The position numbers and the translations under genes were made by a program. From assembly GCF_001857945.1 (NCBI RefSeq), contig NZ_CP017770.1, positions 2,790,001 through 2,854,000 on the forward strand: a DNA stretch of 64,000 nucleotides, in the 5' to 3' direction. The notes beneath the pieces are model-generated. The model was given only the letters and a program-made list of their open reading frames with translations, did not search any database and was not told the DNA's origin. Shown in pieces: positions 61,827-64,000 of the stretch. Positions within the stretch are counted from its first letter, which is position 1. Each line of letters begins with the position of its first letter. This DNA comes from Paenibacillus crassostreae (GTDB lineage: Bacteria > Bacillota > Bacilli > Paenibacillales > Paenibacillaceae).

Positions 61827-62801
61827 GTGAGCAATAGCACTCCAATAGTACCGAATGATTTTCCAACGATAGTTGATGCACCAACAGGGTGGAAGCTTTT
61901 CATAAAGAGAATTCGTCAGCAAAAGTCATTGGTATTCATGTCTGTTCCTTTTTTAATTTGGTTATTTATCTTTAAATATGTCCCTCTTTGGGGCTGGACC
62001 ATTGCTTTCCAAGATTATAAGCCAGCTAAAGGTTTTTCGGATCAGAAATGGGTTGGTCTAGAGCATTTCGGTTTCTTATTTCAAGATAAACATTTCTTAT
62101 TAGTACTTCGGAATACATTAGCCATGAGCTTTATTAACCTTGTGTTAGGATTTTTTACAGCAATTATTCTAGCATTACTACTTAATGAGCTACGTAAGGT
62201 GATGTTTAAAAGAGTTGTACAGACCATCAGTTATCTACCTCACTTTATATCATGGGTAGTTGCTGCCAGTATTATCACTACCGTGCTATCAGCAGACGGA
62301 GGAGTTATTAACGAAATACTTATGTGGCTTGGTTTCATTGATGAGCCAATCCTGTGGCTTGGGAAAGGTGAATATTTCTGGGGAATACTCGGTGCTTCGG
62401 AAGTCTGGAAGAACGTGGGCTGGAACACCATTATATACTTAACAGCAATAACATCAGTAGATCCATCCCTATATGAAGCAGCTGAGATCGATGGAGCTGG
62501 ACGCTTCAAACGGATCTGGCATATTACACTACCAGGGATTAAACCCGTTATTGTTATTCTCATGATTATGAATATTGGTAATTTACTTGAATCTGGCTTT
62601 GAACCGCAATATTTACTTGGTAACGGGATGAATATCGATTTCTCTGAGAACTTAGATATCTTCGTACTCAAATATGGTATTCAGATGGGTAACTTCTCAT
62701 TATCTATAGCAGCTGGAATGTTCAAAACCGTCGTCAGCTTCATTCTATTATTCACTGCAAATGGCATCGCGAAAAAATTAGGCGAAGATAGACTGTTCTA
62801 G
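61827..62801 (+). CDS. lplB: ABC sugar importer permease, LplB type
   Basis: A membrane subunit of 324 residues (GTG start after GAGAGGAG). Six helices are predicted, the first at SLVFMSVPFLIWLFIFKYV. The EAA loop facing the ATPase is SLYEAAEIDGAGRFKRIWHI. It is paired with the YtcP-type permease 12 bp downstream. By context it imports aldouronates or xylo-oligosaccharides, powered by an MsmX-type ATPase encoded elsewhere. It resembles the LplB-type permease of the fructan operon only at family level. Confidence 0.9.
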   Translation: MSNSTPIVPNDFPTIVDAPTGWKLFIKRIRQQKSLVFMSVPFLIWLFIFKYVPLWGWTIAFQDYKPAKGFSDQKWVGLEHFGFLFQDKHFLLVLRNTLAMSFINLVLGFFTAIILALLLNELRKVMFKRVVQTISYLPHFISWVVAASIITTVLSADGGVINEILMWLGFIDEPILWLGKGEYFWGILGASEVWKNVGWNTIIYLTAITSVDPSLYEAAEIDGAGRFKRIWHITLPGIKPVIVILMIMNIGNLLESGFEPQYLLGNGMNIDFSENLDIFVLKYGIQMGNFSLSIAAGMFKTVVSFILLFTANGIAKKLGEDRLF

Positions 62802-62813
62802 GGAGGATTTATA

Positions 62814-63740
62814 ATGGCAAAAGCAAAGGAATTAAAGGCATACGCGCGTTTCAAATCCCCTGGAGACCGGGTATTTGACACCTTCAATATTATCATGATG
62901 TTATTATTGGTCATAGTTACGTTATATCCTTTTATTAATACGCTGGCGGTATCTCTTAACCAAGCGAATGATTCACTTAAAGGTGGCATATATTTATGGC
63001 CACGAGAATGGACACTTGAGAATTACAAATATGTTCTTAAAGAATCATCGATTTACCAGGCAACCTTTATATCAGCGATGAGAACGATTATAGGTACGGT
63101 ACTTTCCGTTCTATGTTGCTCGATGGTAGCCTATACGATTAGCCGTCCGGAATATGTGTTACGGAAGTTTGTATCGCTTGCTTTTATTCTTACGATGTAT
63201 TTCAACGGTGGACTTATCCCTAACTTCTTACTTACACGTGAACTTGGATTGATTGGAACCTTCTCCGTGTATATTCTTCCGGGATTGATCGGGGTATTCA
63301 ACGTTATCGTTATCCGTTCCTTTATTGAAGGATTGCCTGAGGGTATTCTAGAATCAGCTCGAATTGACGGAGCTGGGGAATTCACAACGTTTCTACGTGT
63401 AGTTCTTCCATTGTGTCTGCCGGTTATTGCAACCGTATCACTCTTTACAGCTGTAGCTCAATGGAATTCATGGTTCGATGTATTCCTCTACAACTCATCA
63501 TATCCTGAATTAAGTACACTGCAATATGAGCTTATGAAGATATTACAGAACTCAGGTGCATCTATGAACTCTCAGGACTATTCATCAATGTTCTCAACAT
63601 CAAATGTAGCTAATCAAGTTACACCAACATCTATTCGTGCTACGATGACAATAGTTGCCAGTGTTCCGATCATTATGGTGTATCCATTCTTACAGAAGTA
63701 TTTTGTTCAAGGGATGACTATTGGTGGCGTGAAAGGCTAA
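62814..63740 (+). CDS. ytcP: ABC sugar importer permease, YtcP type
   Basis: The second membrane subunit (308 residues; ATG after AGGGAGG). Helices start at IIMMLLLVIVTLYPFINTL. The EAA loop is PEGILESARIDGAGEFTTFLRV, with Ser in place of the second Ala, and the C-terminus FLQKYFVQGMTIGGVKG is typical for the family. The xylanase gene begins 28 bp after the stop, so the transporter and the intracellular hydrolase share a transcript. Confidence 0.9.
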   Translation: MAKAKELKAYARFKSPGDRVFDTFNIIMMLLLVIVTLYPFINTLAVSLNQANDSLKGGIYLWPREWTLENYKYVLKESSIYQATFISAMRTIIGTVLSVLCCSMVAYTISRPEYVLRKFVSLAFILTMYFNGGLIPNFLLTRELGLIGTFSVYILPGLIGVFNVIVIRSFIEGLPEGILESARIDGAGEFTTFLRVVLPLCLPVIATVSLFTAVAQWNSWFDVFLYNSSYPELSTLQYELMKILQNSGASMNSQDYSSMFSTSNVANQVTPTSIRATMTIVASVPIIMVYPFLQKYFVQGMTIGGVKG

Positions 63741-63768
63741 TATGTATCGACAGGAGGAGAGACTTTCT

Positions 63769-64000
63769 ATGACGACAGTAGGTAGGCGAAATGAACCGAA
63801 GTTAAAAGAGGTATTCGCACAAGACTTCCTGATTGGTGCAGCAGTGAACCCGAAAACGATTATAAGTCAGAAGGAACTACTTGCATACCACTTCAACAGT
63901 ATTACAGCAGAGAATGAAATGAAGTTTGAGAGTCTGCATCCTGCGGAAGAGACATATACATTCAATCAGGCAGATGAACTAGTGGCATTCGCTAAGAAGA
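63769..64000 (+). CDS. GH10 endo-beta-1,4-xylanase, 3' end cut by window, intracellular
   Basis: The first 77 codons of a GH10 xylanase. The ATG follows AGGAGGAGAG by six bases. The product starts without a signal peptide and shows the GH10 N-terminal blocks FLIGAAVNPKTI, HFNSITAENEMKFESLHP and YTFNQADELVAFAKK. Intracellular GH10 enzymes of this kind degrade imported xylo-oligosaccharides and aldouronates. Its place after a YesNM-importer set matches the aldouronate-utilisation operon described in Paenibacillus sp. JDR-2. The catalytic Glu residues lie beyond the window end. Confidence 0.9.
   Translation, partial: MTTVGRRNEPKLKEVFAQDFLIGAAVNPKTIISQKELLAYHFNSITAENEMKFESLHPAEETYTFNQADELVAFAKK

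Overview
The window reads as chromosomal DNA of a Paenibacillus-type Gram-positive bacterium. Support for this: strong AGGAGG-like ribosome binding sites with frequent GTG/TTG starts, rho-independent terminators, two very large exported proteins ending in three SLH (S-layer anchoring) domains, YesN/YesM-type two-component genes, LplB/YtcP/lipoprotein ABC sugar importers, and a dense set of plant-polysaccharide enzymes. The genus is an inference from gene content; no rRNA or marker gene is present.

Layout. 1-6.8 kb: a chemotaxis operon (end of cheY, an MCP, cheW, cheA, cheB) followed by an alpha/beta hydrolase. 6.9-9.8 kb: a leftward rpiR-type regulator, nagB and nagA operon for amino-sugar use. 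9.9-23.5 kb: mostly ordinary genes: a secreted unknown, a small SLH protein, rlmN, a POT peptide transporter, a D-2-hydroxyacid dehydrogenase, DUF1641 plus type II NADH dehydrogenase, greA, a GT4 glycosyltransferase, an SgrR-like regulator and a DUF4173 membrane protein. 23.7-27.4 kb: an intracellular mannan pair (GH26, GH2). 27.4-33.1 kb: a 1,899-residue S-layer-anchored 5'-nucleotidase mosaic.

33.5-49.0 kb is a fructan locus: a LacI regulator with four near-identical operators, an ABC importer, a single-chain fructokinase-GH32 fusion, a leaderless LamG-GH32 protein interrupted by a one-base frameshift, and a giant SLH-anchored LamG-GH32 enzyme. Both LamG-GH32 proteins carry WMNE(P/A)HAP where GH32 enzymes normally have the nucleophile motif WMNDPNG. 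The inferred route is surface processing of fructan, import of oligomers, cytosolic cleavage and immediate phosphorylation of fructose. A surface enzyme with a cytosolic paralogue of the same unusual subfamily resembles cyclodextrin metabolism (transferase outside, ring-opening hydrolase inside); this is the most interesting hypothesis in the window.

49.1-52.3 kb: a small redox locus (HxlR regulator, nitroreductase, MarR regulator, Gal80-like oxidoreductase) with repeated TTAGC-NN-GCTAA-type operators and a remnant of a flavin monooxygenase. 52.5-64.0 kb: a glucuronoxylan/aldouronate locus: a divergent GH115 alpha-glucuronidase, YesN-YesM, a substrate-binding lipoprotein, two permeases and the start of an intracellular GH10 xylanase cut by the window end.

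Interspersed non-coding repeats stand out: three copies of a 48-60 bp palindrome, one of them nested inside one of two copies of a different ~100 bp double-hairpin element, plus a ~270 bp imperfect palindrome after rlmN. No tRNA, rRNA, CRISPR array, prophage or intact insertion sequence was seen.
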